Part shown: piece after piece, positions 8,465 to 17,307 of the stretch
How the letters are laid out: every line of letters starts with the position of its first letter
Numbering within the stretch: position 1 is the stretch's first letter
Assembly (NCBI GenBank): GCA_021651055.1
Contig: JAJHOH010000001.1
Location: forward strand, 3,841,001-3,905,000
Direction: 5' to 3'
DNA from: Candidatus Manganitrophus morganii
GTDB taxonomy: Bacteria > Nitrospirota > Nitrospiria > SBBL01 > Manganitrophaceae
DNA length: 64,000 nucleotides
Program-made: the position numbers and the translations under genes
The notes under the pieces: model-generated
What the model saw: the letters and a program-made list of their open reading frames with translations, nothing else
What the model was told of the DNA's origin: nothing
Databases searched by the model: none

Positions 8465-8494
8465 TTGCATCGGATTACCCGGTTTGAATATACT
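8465..8494 (+). promoter_or_regulatory. sigma70-type promoter of the small membrane protein gene
   Basis: TTGCAT (8465-8470), an 18 bp spacer and TATACT (8489-8494) precede the small gene at 8578. The predicted start is near 8501, giving a leader of about 77 bases. Confidence 0.45.
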
Positions 8495-8577
8495 AAAAGT
8501 AGAGATCGCTTTTTGCGGGAGGGTTTTCCCTTGAAACAAAAGGGGAGGCCGGTGCATTCACCCTCGGAGGAATGGAG

Positions 8578-8727
8578 ATGTTGGAAACGATCATTATTAT
8601 TTTGTTGGTGTTGTGGCTGCTGGGCGTCGTGAGCTCTTACACGCTCGGCGGCGCGCTGCATATGTTGCTTGTCGCGGCCCTGGTGATTTTAGTCGTCCGG
8701 CTCGCGACCGGGCGCCGGATCGCATGA
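8578..8727 (+). CDS. very small lmo0937/DUF5670-type membrane protein
   Basis: This is a 49-residue hydrophobic protein with two closely spaced membrane segments (about residues 4-20 and 28-42) and a short basic tail TGRRIA. The WLLGVVSSYTLGGALH block between the helices is characteristic of the small lmo0937-like family found in many bacteria. CGGAGG lies seven bases before the ATG at 8578; the in-frame ATG at 8572 is too close to it. The function is unknown; small proteins of this type are often stress-related. It is convergent with the histidine kinase gene. Confidence 0.75.
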   Translation: MLETIIIILLVLWLLGVVSSYTLGGALHMLLVAALVILVVRLATGRRIA

Positions 8728-8753
8728 ACGGAAGGGGTTCAATCTGTGAACGA

Positions 8754-11387
8754 TTAGGCGATTTTTAATTGGCCCCCCGGATATTGCCGTGGGAGGAAGA
8801 GGGTAAATGTGGTTCCCTGGCCGGGATGACTGGAGACGTTGATTTCTCCCTTTAAGATTTCCACCGACTTTTTCACGATCGCCAAGCCGAGTCCGCTCCC
8901 TTTTGAGGTCCGCTGGGATTCGGACGTCCCTTGCCAAAAGGGATCGAAGATGTGGGGGAGATCATCTTCGGAAATACCGATTCCTGAATCGCTGATTTGA
9001 ATGAGCACGCCGTTTCGCTCCGGGATTTCCGTCGCAGAGATCCGCACAAAACCATTTTCCGTAAATTTGGCGGCGTTGCTGAGAAGGTTTTGAAATATTT
9101 GCCTCAGGCGGATGCTGTCACAGTAGAGCATTCCGGGATAGTCGATCTCCACCTGAAGCTCGATTCCCTTCTCCAGGAAGAGCGGTTCGAGATTGATCGC
9201 CATTTTCGTGACGAATTGCTCCAGCTCGATCTCTTCCAGATGGAGAGAGATCTCCTTTGATTCGATCCGGGCAAGATCGAGCAGGTCGTTGATCAACTGC
9301 CCCAAGAGATTTGCGTTTTCCTTGATTCGACTCATCGGAAAGACCTGTTTTGATTCGATCGGTCCATAGGTTCCGTTAAGGATCAAGGAGAGATAGCCGA
9401 TGATTGAGTTGAGAGGGGTTCGCAATTCGTGCGTGATAAACGAATAGAATCGTGTTTGCCGGCGTTGGGATTCTTCCAATTCGATGCTTTTCATCCGGAG
9501 CGCCTCGTTGGCCCGCTTCATTCCTTCGAAGAGCCGAGCCACTTCCAGGAAAGGGGCGAGATGATACGTCAGAGGAACTACGAATTCAAGCGCCTGCGCC
9601 GGCCGCTCTAATGCCTTCGCACTCCATAGGTTCAATGTTCCAATCAATTTCCCCCGCACCAACAAAGGGAGAATGAGATACGACCGTACGCCGGTCCTCG
9701 CTAGTTTGCGCTCGGACTCCGAGACATCTTCCCCGAATAGATCGGCCTGAAGAAGCGGTTCCTGCTTCAGGGTCAGACGCGAGAGGAGGTTGAGATCGGT
9801 CAGGGGCCAGGTGTAGTTCTCCGGCAGCGGATTTCCTTCTCTTCCCTTCACCCGATAAAAGTGGACTTCTCCTTCCTCTTTGTAGATGGCGATGCTCCCC
9901 CAGTCGAAGGGGGTGTATTTTTGGATTTCCCGGAGGAGGAGATCGAAAATTTGGTCGACGTCGGGGCTGAGATTAATCGCCTGACCGATCGCTCCGAACT
10001 GTTCGGTGTACCGGCTGACTTCCTTGAAGAGCTGGGCGTTCTTGAAAGCAACGGAGGCGTTCGCGGCGAGTGTTTGAAGCATAAAAAGCTCGGCTTGGGA
10101 ATAGGGGTGTCCGTTCTGCTTTGGGCCAAGGTAACAGATTCCGATCAGACGGGTTTCGAAGTTGAAAGGAATACAGAGAACGCTCCGGAGATCCCGCATC
10201 TGCTTAGTCAGAGGAAGCGCCGCTTCTTCCCACTCAAGTTCTTCAAGGGAGAGAATCCGGTTCTGCCGTTCCAACCTTTTTACGAGAGGATGTTCACGAA
10301 TAATGAGGACGTCAACCGAATCCTCATCATGTCCGGTGGTCCGATGGAGACCATAATTCCCTTTCCCGTCTGAAAGAAAAAGAGAAATCGAACTAGGATG
10401 AAGCGTTTTTACCAAGATGGTAAAAAACTTCTCGGTCAGATCTTCGAGGTGGAGGAACTGAACAGCCGATTGGCTGAATTCGTGAATCGACTGATAATGG
10501 CGTGCCCGTTCGCGAAAAATCGATCGCTCGACCCATTGTTGCGTCAGTGGTTTGATGTTCGAGAAGACGAGGAGAATGACAGCAAAAAGGAAAAAACTGG
10601 CAATGTTGGCGATTTGAAGGGGGAGAACCCGCTGAAAGAATTCAGTCAAAAGAAAGAAGGGAATCGCTGTGACGAGCAGGGTGAGAAAATAGACGATTCC
10701 TTTTTGAATAACAATTTCGACATCAAAGAAGCGATAGCGGATGATGGCATAAGTGAGAGTGGCGACATATAAGGGAATAAGATAGGTCGCGTAAGCGCTT
10801 AGGGAATCAATCTCCATGTTGAAATCAGGCAAAAAGTTAGTTGTTCCTCCTGCGAAGCCGATCAAGGTAGACCAGAAGAGGAGACGAATTCTATTTCTTT
10901 CTTGGCCTGATGCATAGCGATGGTGTTTTAGAAGAAGGTAAAAAGCATCCAAGAGGTCGGCGGTAAAAAAGACGACAAGCAGAGGATAAAGCGGACCAGG
11001 ATCGACAAAATAGGCTGATTGATGTTTGATTAAAACGGCTTGGACCATCCATGGAGTGAGGTTGGCGGTAAAAAGGAAGATGGATGCCATATAGGAGAGC
11101 AAGAGCGGCCAACGATTGCGTACTTGTAGAAAGGCGGAGACAAAATGGAGAAAGAGAGAAGGGATAAAGACCGTTCCTGCAATCGTAACCCGGGCCCAGA
11201 ATAACGCAGTCTCCTCATCTGGCGTGGTGAGATAGAGCACACGCCCTCCGGCCCAGACTGCGATGCTGGCCGAGAAGAGGACGAATTGTCTGTTAACCTT
11301 TTCTTCGGGTCTATGTAGAAAGACACCGATTCCAATGAAGAAAACTGAGACAAAGGTTATGAAGGAGGATAATGCGTAAGCATTCAT
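8754..11387 (-). CDS. membrane-bound GAF-domain sensor histidine kinase
   Basis: This is an 877-residue sensor kinase. Residues 1-235 form about seven membrane helices of the 7TM histidine-kinase type, opening MNAYALSSFITFVSVFFIG. A GAF-like domain follows at roughly 300-465 and a second GAF at about 470-630. The kinase core has the phospho-acceptor H653 in FITHELRTPLNSIIGY, an N-box FQNLLSNAAKF, G1 DSGIGIS, F-box IFDPFW and G2 GSGLGLAIVKK. No receiver domain is attached and no response regulator gene adjoins, so it is an orphan. Its first 460 residues are paralogous to the kinase at 12.2-14.8 kb. The start has no clear ribosome site but matches that paralogue. Confidence 0.93.
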   Translation of the reverse strand: MNAYALSSFITFVSVFFIGIGVFLHRPEEKVNRQFVLFSASIAVWAGGRVLYLTTPDEETALFWARVTIAGTVFIPSLFLHFVSAFLQVRNRWPLLLSYMASIFLFTANLTPWMVQAVLIKHQSAYFVDPGPLYPLLVVFFTADLLDAFYLLLKHHRYASGQERNRIRLLFWSTLIGFAGGTTNFLPDFNMEIDSLSAYATYLIPLYVATLTYAIIRYRFFDVEIVIQKGIVYFLTLLVTAIPFFLLTEFFQRVLPLQIANIASFFLFAVILLVFSNIKPLTQQWVERSIFRERARHYQSIHEFSQSAVQFLHLEDLTEKFFTILVKTLHPSSISLFLSDGKGNYGLHRTTGHDEDSVDVLIIREHPLVKRLERQNRILSLEELEWEEAALPLTKQMRDLRSVLCIPFNFETRLIGICYLGPKQNGHPYSQAELFMLQTLAANASVAFKNAQLFKEVSRYTEQFGAIGQAINLSPDVDQIFDLLLREIQKYTPFDWGSIAIYKEEGEVHFYRVKGREGNPLPENYTWPLTDLNLLSRLTLKQEPLLQADLFGEDVSESERKLARTGVRSYLILPLLVRGKLIGTLNLWSAKALERPAQALEFVVPLTYHLAPFLEVARLFEGMKRANEALRMKSIELEESQRRQTRFYSFITHELRTPLNSIIGYLSLILNGTYGPIESKQVFPMSRIKENANLLGQLINDLLDLARIESKEISLHLEEIELEQFVTKMAINLEPLFLEKGIELQVEIDYPGMLYCDSIRLRQIFQNLLSNAAKFTENGFVRISATEIPERNGVLIQISDSGIGISEDDLPHIFDPFWQGTSESQRTSKGSGLGLAIVKKSVEILKGEINVSSHPGQGTTFTLFLPRQYPGGQLKIA

Positions 11388-11521
11388 CAGTCGATGTATT
11401 TACTAAAAGTAGAGCGTGATTAGGAAATAGAAAAAGAATGTGCGGCACCCTAAACTTAATAAGTAGCACATTTAGGAAATTGAAATCTAGAGGTAAAATA
11501 AAATTATCGAAAGAAAATTTC

Positions 11522-12001
11522 CTAGGGATTAGGGAGTGACTCGCAGTAAGGAAGGAGAAGATCTCTAATCGCTTGAGGAGCTGCTACCGGTTTTCCATCT
11601 TTTCCGGCGGAAGCAATAATTTGTTTTCCGACTGCAATGGTTTTCGCTGTTCCTGCATTAGAAAAGACGAACCTGAGTTCGGCGCTCGCCCTTTTGATCC
11701 AACCTACCGTTACTGTTATTTCGACCTCATCATAAAGTTTCGCTTCTCCCTTATATTCAAGTGATGCTTCAACGGTGAGGAGCCGATACCCAGCCGAGAA
11801 AAATGATTCATGAATGGGAACGGCCGAGCGGAAAAACTCTTCTCGTGCGTCTCCCTGCCACTCAAAGTACTTGGCAAAATAAACGTTTCCTTGAGCGTTT
11901 GTATCGGAAAGATAGACCCTTCTCCGGAAGATGAATTTATTCCCGATCTTCTTGTTTGGGGTTTCTTTTATCTTTGAGATCGTTTTTAAATGAGTTGCCA
12001 T
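11522..12001 (-). CDS. hotdog-fold acyl-CoA thioesterase
   Basis: This 159-residue protein resembles the 4-hydroxybenzoyl-CoA thioesterase/YbgC group, which hydrolyses acyl-CoA to the free acid and CoA. The family block RVYLSDTNAQGNVYFAKYFEW contains the position normally holding the catalytic Asp (DxxxxGxVxxxxYFxW), here D near residue 33. The strand EVEITVTVGWIKRASAELRF fits the hotdog sheet. It lies between the two paralogous histidine kinases on the same strand. AGGAG lies seven bases before the ATG, and TTGACA at 12049-12044 (minus strand) is a likely -35 box. The substrate is unknown. Confidence 0.82.
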   Translation of the reverse strand: MATHLKTISKIKETPNKKIGNKFIFRRRVYLSDTNAQGNVYFAKYFEWQGDAREEFFRSAVPIHESFFSAGYRLLTVEASLEYKGEAKLYDEVEITVTVGWIKRASAELRFVFSNAGTAKTIAVGKQIIASAGKDGKPVAAPQAIRDLLLPYCESLPNP

Positions 12002-12135
12002 AATTTTCTCCTAGGAATCAATAAAATTATGTAAATCAAGGGTTGTCAACTCTAACATAAGATGTCGTCCCGTTGGAGTTTAGTGATGGAGTTCGAAGTG
12101 CCTACCAGGAATCAAATCGAGAAGAATGATGAGGA

Positions 12136-12151
12136 TGTGATATGGGTCACA
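12136..12151. promoter_or_regulatory. perfect TGTGA-N6-TCACA palindrome (CRP/FNR-type site)
   Basis: The half-sites TGTGA (12136-12140) and TCACA (12147-12151) match the CRP consensus exactly, with A before and TT after in agreement with the extended consensus. It lies about 135 bp upstream of the thioesterase start in a 242 bp intergenic stretch. No CRP-family gene is present in the window, so which regulator binds is unknown. Confidence 0.4.
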
Positions 12152-12243
12152 TTCTAACAGAATTAAAATAGAGATTCAAGCTATTTTTACGTAGGTAACT
12201 ATTTAGCGGTTTTGTAATATAAAACTAGCGTGTGTTTTAATAA

Positions 12244-14796
12244 TCAACAGAGCGGAGAGGGAAGGCTCATTTGTCCTCTGTCCTCTCCAGTGGTGAGCTT
12301 GTGCAGGATTACAATCAACTCTTCGATTCTGTATGGTTTTGCAACAACGTCCTTGAAACCGTACTTTCTAAAATCAGCCATGACCGGGTCATTTGAGTAA
12401 CCGCTTGAGACGATGACCTTCGCTTGGGGAGCAAACTCAAGGAGTTTTTGGATTGTTTCTTTGCCTCCCATTCCGCCGGGGATCGTCAAATCCATAATCA
12501 CTACGTCAAAAGGTTGTCCGCGCTTTTGGAATTTCTTATAAATGGTAAGGGCTTCTGTGCCGTCTTTAGCAAACTCAACCTCAAAACCGAAGTGAACCAG
12601 TAATTTTCCGGTCGCGTATCGTAATGTCTCTTCATCGTCCATGAGTAAGATCCTTCCCTGATGACGATGAGGAGGCCCTTGGATTTCTTTTGGAGGAAAG
12701 GGTTTTTTCCGTGAGGCTGGAAGATAAAAATCGAAAGTCGTTCCGATTGCCACTTTGGATTTGACCTCAATGAAACCCTCATGTCTTCTAATAATAGAAT
12801 AGACTGTTGCAAGGCCTAATCCGCTTCCGCCGATCTTGGTGGTAAAATAGGGGTCGAAGATTTTATGCAGGTTCTCTTCCGGTATGCCGACACCCTCATC
12901 CTCCACCGTTATTTTTACGTATTTCTCCTCCTTCAGCAATGAGAGACCATGGATCGATCTTCCCTCGGTGATCGTTACATTTTCTCCATATATCCGAATA
13001 ATACCTCCTTCTTCCGGCATTCCCTCCTGCGCGTTCACTACAAGATGATCAATCACTTGGCTGATTTGTCCCTCGTCGACTTCTACCGACCAGAGATTCT
13101 CCGGCAGGGAGAACTCACACCGGGCATTTGTTCCTCTCAGGGCGGAGTCGGTGCGGTCCATCAGCAGCGGAGTGATTGAGGTGATCTTCTTCAGGGGGGC
13201 GCCCCCTTTAGAGAAGGTCAGCAGTTGCTGTGTCAAATCCTTGGCACGGAGGGAAGCTTTTTCAGCCTGGCATAATAGGTTGAACGTTTCCTTTCCCGGA
13301 TCGGTCTGCATTTTGGAGAGGGAGATGTTACCCATAATCACTGTGAGAATATTGTTAAAATCGTGCGCGATTCCCCCCGCAAGGACCCCGATTGATTCGA
13401 TCTTCTCTTCTGCATGCCGATTCACTTCTCTGAAGAGCCGGGCATTCTCGAAGGCAACAGAGGCATTGGCGCAAAGTGTCTGGAGCATGAATCGCTCGGC
13501 GGGGGAATAACTTTTTCCGCTTTTTTTCGGTCCCAAATGACAAATCCCGATGAGGTGGTCGTCAAAAATAAATGGAAGAGAAAGAGAACAGCCGAGTTTG
13601 CGCATCTCTTCGAGCGCTTCGGAAGAGTCCCCTGTCCACTCCATTTCTTCGCAAACCAGCATTCTCTTCTGTCTCTGTAATTCTCTTATGAGAGGATGTT
13701 GCGAGGAGAAAATGTGATTGGGCGCTGTAGGGTCTTCGGAGTTTCGTACTCCGTGAAACTGAAAGTTTCCCTTCCCGTCCGGGAGAAAAAAAGAAATCAA
13801 TTGGGGGCGCAACGTTTCCGACAGGATGCTGAAGAGTTTTTCAGTAAGATCGTCAAGGTGAAGAAGTTTAACCATCGACTCGCTAAAATCATGGATCGAC
13901 TGATAATGCCGGTATCGCTCTCGGAAAATAGACCGCTCTACCCATTGCTGTGTGAGTGGTTTGATGTTTGAGAAAACCAGGAGAATGGAGATAAACAGAA
14001 TGAATGTTGTGACATTCGCTGCTTTGAGTGGAAGAACGGTTTGAAAGAAAGCGGTTAAGAGGAAGAAGGGGATGGCTGTGATGAGGAAGGTGACAAAATA
14101 AACCATACTGTTTTGGAGCACAATCTGAACATCGAGAAGATGGTGTCTGACGATCGCATACATCAGGAGAGCGGCATAAACAGGAACTAGGTAAGTCGCG
14201 TAAGCGCTGAGTGAGTATATTTCCAGACTAAGGTCGGTTAAAAAATTGGTTGTGCCGCCGCCGAAACCGAGAAGTGTCGACCAAAAAAGGAGGCGTATTT
14301 GGTTCCGCTCCGGTCCGAAGGTAAGACGGTAACGTCTTCTCAAAAGGTTGAACCCGAGGGAGAGATTAATCGTGAAGAGAACCAGGAGCAAAGGATAAAG
14401 AGGCCCTGCATCTGCGAAAAAGGACGATTGATATTTAACGGAAACCCCTTGAATCATCCATGGTGTGAAATTAACGGCGAGAAGGAGTAGCGAGGCTGCG
14501 TAAGAAAGAAAAAGAGATCTGTCACGCCTTATGTGTAAGAAGGCATACACAAAGTGGAGGAAGAAAGTCGGAATAAAAATGACTCCAGCGACGGCGAAGC
14601 GGACCCAAAACAGTGCTGTTTCGTAATCCGGAGTCGTAAGGTAAAGAACACGACCACCCGCCCAGATCGCGATGCTGGATGCGAAAAGCGCAAATTGACG
14701 ATTGACCTTTCCTTCGGGGTGATGGAGGAGGACACCAATCCCAATAGAAAGGACGGAAAGAAGAGTGATCAGTGAGGACCAAGCGTAAGCGTTCAT
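12244..14796 (-). CDS. hybrid sensor histidine kinase/response regulator
   Basis: The protein has 850 residues when started at the ATG 14796, matching the paralogue's MNAYA opening; the longer reading adds two residues from a GTG. Order of domains: a 7TM sensor (about 1-235), a GAF-like region (about 300-465), an NtrB-like dimerisation helix with the phospho-acceptor His in LAGGIAHDFNNILTVIMGN, an ATPase domain ending GGSGLGLATVYSIIRR, and a C-terminal receiver with acidic pair MDDEE, phospho-acceptor Asp in VVIMDLTIPG and the Lys in VVAKPYR. The receiver suggests internal phosphorelay or feedback. No output DNA-binding domain is attached. The upstream half is a duplicate of that in the kinase at 8.75-11.39 kb. 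Confidence 0.93.
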   Translation of the reverse strand: MNAYAWSSLITLLSVLSIGIGVLLHHPEGKVNRQFALFASSIAIWAGGRVLYLTTPDYETALFWVRFAVAGVIFIPTFFLHFVYAFLHIRRDRSLFLSYAASLLLLAVNFTPWMIQGVSVKYQSSFFADAGPLYPLLLVLFTINLSLGFNLLRRRYRLTFGPERNQIRLLFWSTLLGFGGGTTNFLTDLSLEIYSLSAYATYLVPVYAALLMYAIVRHHLLDVQIVLQNSMVYFVTFLITAIPFFLLTAFFQTVLPLKAANVTTFILFISILLVFSNIKPLTQQWVERSIFRERYRHYQSIHDFSESMVKLLHLDDLTEKLFSILSETLRPQLISFFLPDGKGNFQFHGVRNSEDPTAPNHIFSSQHPLIRELQRQKRMLVCEEMEWTGDSSEALEEMRKLGCSLSLPFIFDDHLIGICHLGPKKSGKSYSPAERFMLQTLCANASVAFENARLFREVNRHAEEKIESIGVLAGGIAHDFNNILTVIMGNISLSKMQTDPGKETFNLLCQAEKASLRAKDLTQQLLTFSKGGAPLKKITSITPLLMDRTDSALRGTNARCEFSLPENLWSVEVDEGQISQVIDHLVVNAQEGMPEEGGIIRIYGENVTITEGRSIHGLSLLKEEKYVKITVEDEGVGIPEENLHKIFDPYFTTKIGGSGLGLATVYSIIRRHEGFIEVKSKVAIGTTFDFYLPASRKKPFPPKEIQGPPHRHQGRILLMDDEETLRYATGKLLVHFGFEVEFAKDGTEALTIYKKFQKRGQPFDVVIMDLTIPGGMGGKETIQKLLEFAPQAKVIVSSGYSNDPVMADFRKYGFKDVVAKPYRIEELIVILHKLTTGEDRGQMSLPSPLC

Positions 14797-14916
14797 GCAC
14801 ACATGGAGTCAAGATGACCTTAGGGGGAAACTGCCGGAAGTCTACCATAAAATCGGGGAGGTTGCCTTAGTTTTTTAATCGATCAGGGAAGGTAAAGCAG
14901 AGGAACGAAATAGGGA

Positions 14917-14993
14917 AAAAAGAAGCCGGTTACGTGGAGCTTTTTTCATAAGAACCTTACGGTTCCTATTAAATCGCTCCCTGCAACCGGCTT
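14917..14993 (-). terminator. nested stem structure with T-run (terminator or structured RNA)
   Basis: On the minus strand three nested helices can be drawn: an outer one AAGCCGGTT/AACCGGCTT (14985-14993 with 14923-14931), a middle one GGAGC/GCTCC (14976-14980 with 14936-14940) and an inner hairpin GAACC-GTAA-GGTTC (14952-14965). The outer stem is followed directly by CTTTTTT. It lies about 25 bases after the stop of the GlsB-like gene and ahead of the hybrid kinase gene. A terminator for the former is the simplest reading, but the branched architecture is more elaborate than a usual terminator. Confidence 0.55.
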
Positions 14994-15018
14994 ATCTGGG
15001 ACAGTCTAATTTTCCTCG

Positions 15019-15276
15019 TCAAGCGGTTCTGCGGCCAATCGTTGCGCGATATCCCCAGAGCACGAGAATCGCCCCGAGAATCGACATGATAAAGCCGCCC
15101 GCTTGTTGTTCGGGCCCATACATTCCGAGCGCCCGACCGATGAAACCGCCGATCAGCGCACCGACGATGCCGAGCAAAATCGTGACGATGATTCCGCCAG
15201 GATCATCACCCGGCATCAAAAATTTTGCGATGACGCCGATAATTGCTCCAAAGATAATCCAGCCGAGAATACTCAT
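15019..15276 (-). CDS. GlsB/YeaQ/YmgE-family stress-response membrane protein
   Basis: The protein has 85 residues with three membrane segments and the glycine-rich pattern of the transglycosylase-associated/GlsB family: GWIIFGAIIGVIAKFLMPG, then IIVTILLGIVGALIGGFIGRALG, then FIMSILGAILVLWGYR. Members are small inner-membrane proteins induced in stress in several bacteria; their activity is not established. AAGGAGG lies at good distance before the ATG. The gene stands alone and is followed by the nested stem structure. Confidence 0.88.
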   Translation of the reverse strand: MSILGWIIFGAIIGVIAKFLMPGDDPGGIIVTILLGIVGALIGGFIGRALGMYGPEQQAGGFIMSILGAILVLWGYRATIGRRTA

Positions 15277-15379
15277 AGTTTTCCTCCTTGTCTTGGGATT
15301 ATCTTAGCAAAATCGAAAAAGAGTTTCCTATCCTCCGAAAGGATGGCACCCGAATAGATGAGGCCGTCTTCTCTGTCGC

Positions 15380-15408
15380 TTGTGAATTATGATTGAGAGT
15401 GCCATAAT
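15380..15408 (+). promoter_or_regulatory. sigma70-type promoter of the DUF2007 gene
   Basis: TTGTGA (15380-15385), a 17 bp spacer and CATAAT (15403-15408) stand upstream of the small gene at 15454. The predicted start is near 15415. Confidence 0.45.
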
Positions 15409-15453
15409 AGGTTCAGTTTTCCATATCGGCCCAATAAATGTTGGAGATCAAAG

Positions 15454-15666
15454 ATGGATTTCATCCTTCTCCATCGCTTTCCATCTCGGATGGAAGCGGA
15501 AATGGCAGGGGAGATCTTAAAGCAGGGGGAGATTCCTTATCTGATCCAATCCGAAGATATCGGAATCTTCGGACCGGGCGCCGGACCGGCCCCGATGGGG
15601 GCGCGTCTCATGGTTCGTCAAGACGATCTCCAGGATGCAAAAGTCCTCCTTTCGGGGCTGATCTGA
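15454..15666 (+). CDS. DUF2007 (putative signal-transducing) protein
   Basis: This 70-residue protein matches the DUF2007 pattern: an opening strand FILLHRFPSRMEAEMAGEIL, a segment predicted to bind or present a ligand (PYLIQSEDIGIFGPG), and a closing RLMVRQDDLQDAKVLLSGL. The domain is often fused to or found near regulators, but no biochemical role is established. The gene precedes scpA by about 185 bases, and scpA has its own promoter. Confidence 0.75.
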   Translation: MDFILLHRFPSRMEAEMAGEILKQGEIPYLIQSEDIGIFGPGAGPAPMGARLMVRQDDLQDAKVLLSGLI

Positions 15667-15753
15667 AACGAAGTTCCAGGACGTCCATTCCATCACAGAA
15701 TACTTTATGTTGGGTCATCCTATTTTTCTTCCCACCATCCCTTGATTTTTTCC

Positions 15754-15782
15754 TTGCTTCGCAGGCTTTCTAATGATATAAA
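15754..15782 (+). promoter_or_regulatory. sigma70-type promoter of scpAB
   Basis: TTGCTT (15754-15759), a 17 bp spacer and TATAAA (15777-15782) lie ahead of scpA. The predicted start is near 15789, giving a leader of about 60 bases. Confidence 0.5.
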
Positions 15783-15851
15783 GATTTATCAATCGTAACC
15801 CTCATTTAATCTAGGTTTATCAATGGTCACTTCAGATGTATACGGAGTTGG

Positions 15852-16589
15852 ATGGAATCAGAAGCGGCATATGAAGTAAAAGTCGGGACATTCGAGGGAC
15901 CCCTCGAACTCCTCCTTCATCTCATCAAGAAGAACGAGATCAATATCTACGATATCCCCATCGCGCTGATCACCCAGCAGTATATTGAAACGCTCGATCT
16001 CATGAAATCCCTCAATCTCTCGATTGCCGGGGAATTTCTGGTCATGGCGGCGACCCTCATCCACATCAAATCGAAAACACTCCTGCCTCCCGCGGAAGAA
16101 GAAGCCGACGAGGAAGATCCGCGCCGCGAATTGGTGGCGCGCCTTCTGGAATATCAGAAATTTAAAGATGCGGCCGAACAGTTGGAGGAGAGAGAGAGCC
16201 TCTGGCGGGAGATTTTCCGAAAAGAGCCTTCCCCCTCTCCCGAGCTCCTTCCCGAGGAAGTTCCGCTGGTCGATCTCGATCTTTACGACCTTCTCGATGC
16301 CTTGAAGAATGTTCTGGCGAAAATTCCCGACAAAAAAGTGCTTCAGGTCACGATCGATGAGCTGACCGTCAAAGATCGAATGCAGTTTCTGATGGAGCGG
16401 ATGGGGACGATCGAAAGCATTCTCTTTGACGATCTCTTTGAGGGAATCCGGACGCGCCATTCCGTCGTGGTCACCTTCTTGGCGCTTCTGGAGATCATTC
16501 GTCTCGGCCTGGTTCGGGTGGTTCAGGGAGATGTTTGCGGGCCGCTTCGCTTATTCAAAACAAAAAATCTTTCGGGAGAGGTGGAGTAG
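15852..16589 (+). CDS. scpA: segregation and condensation protein A
   Basis: ScpA is the kleisin that bridges the SMC heads in the bacterial condensin complex, which organises and segregates the chromosome. The protein has 245 residues and all family blocks: FEGPLELLLHLIKKNEINIYDIPIALITQQYIETL cut across residues 13-47, the LSIAGEFLVMAATLIHIKSKTLLP helix, the acidic linker, and the C-terminal winged helix VVVTFLALLEIIRLGLVRVVQ. The gene ends one base before the scpB start, so the two are translated together. SMC itself is not in the window. Confidence 0.95.
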   Translation: MESEAAYEVKVGTFEGPLELLLHLIKKNEINIYDIPIALITQQYIETLDLMKSLNLSIAGEFLVMAATLIHIKSKTLLPPAEEEADEEDPRRELVARLLEYQKFKDAAEQLEERESLWREIFRKEPSPSPELLPEEVPLVDLDLYDLLDALKNVLAKIPDKKVLQVTIDELTVKDRMQFLMERMGTIESILFDDLFEGIRTRHSVVVTFLALLEIIRLGLVRVVQGDVCGPLRLFKTKNLSGEVE

Positions 16590-16590
16590 G

Positions 16591-17307
16591 ATGGAAGATC
16601 ATGAGATAAAGCCGGTCATAGAAGCATTGATGTTCGTTTCGGGCGATCCGATCACAATCGATCGGCTTCATGACGTCCTCACCGCGGTCGATAAGGCGAA
16701 GATCAGGGCCCTCCTGGAGGAGCTTAAATTCGATTACGCCCAGTCGAATCGGGGACTCCAGGTGGTCGAAGTGGCGGGCGGTTATCAGATCACCACCCGG
16801 ATCGAGATGGCCCCCTGGATCAAAGAGATGGAGAAAGTAAAGGCGGCGGCCCGTCTTTCGAAGCCGGGATTGGAGACGCTGGCGATCATCGCCTACAAGC
16901 AGCCGGCGACCCGCGCCGAGATCGAGCAGATCCGCGGCGTCGATGCGGCCGGCGTCTTGAAGACATTGATGGAGCGAAAGCTGATCAAGATCGTCGGCAG
17001 AAAAGAAGTTGCCGGCAGACCGATGATGTACGGCACCACCCGCGAATTCCTCCAGTACTTCGGCCTTGCCGACATCACCGGCCTTCCGACCCTCAAAGAA
17101 TTCTCGGAGGTGGTCGACGCGGAACGGGAAGGAGAGGTCTATTCAGAAACATCGGAAGCAATCTCTGATTCAACGCAAGAGCTCTCCCTAGAAGGGGCTT
17201 CTCCTGAAGCTCCCGAAATAATGGCCGAGGCGGAAACGCCGGAGCCGCTCGAAGAAGAGCCTATCCTGAGCGGGTCCAATCCATCGCAGGGGAGTGAATC
17301 GGCCTAA
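16591..17307 (+). CDS. scpB: segregation and condensation protein B
   Basis: ScpB dimers bind the central part of ScpA and complete the SMC-ScpAB complex. The protein has 238 residues. Two winged-helix domains are visible, with the diagnostic blocks VIEALMFVSGDPI, GGYQITTR, LSKPGLETLAIIAYKQPATRAEIEQIRG (residues about 87-114), AGRPMMYGTTREFLQYFGL and LPTLKEF. The acidic C-terminal tail after residue 180 is long and probably disordered. The ATG at 16591 follows the scpA stop with one base between and uses GGAGTAGG within the scpA end as ribosome site. Confidence 0.95.
   Translation: MEDHEIKPVIEALMFVSGDPITIDRLHDVLTAVDKAKIRALLEELKFDYAQSNRGLQVVEVAGGYQITTRIEMAPWIKEMEKVKAAARLSKPGLETLAIIAYKQPATRAEIEQIRGVDAAGVLKTLMERKLIKIVGRKEVAGRPMMYGTTREFLQYFGLADITGLPTLKEFSEVVDAEREGEVYSETSEAISDSTQELSLEGASPEAPEIMAEAETPEPLEEEPILSGSNPSQGSESA

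Noticed and set aside
8491..11414. Exact 14 bp direct repeat TACTAAAAGTAGAG at 8491-8504 and 11401-11414 flanking the first kinase gene
   Set aside because: Several exact 14-mers are expected by chance in 64 kb, the genes inside are not mobile and no transposase or integrase is near.
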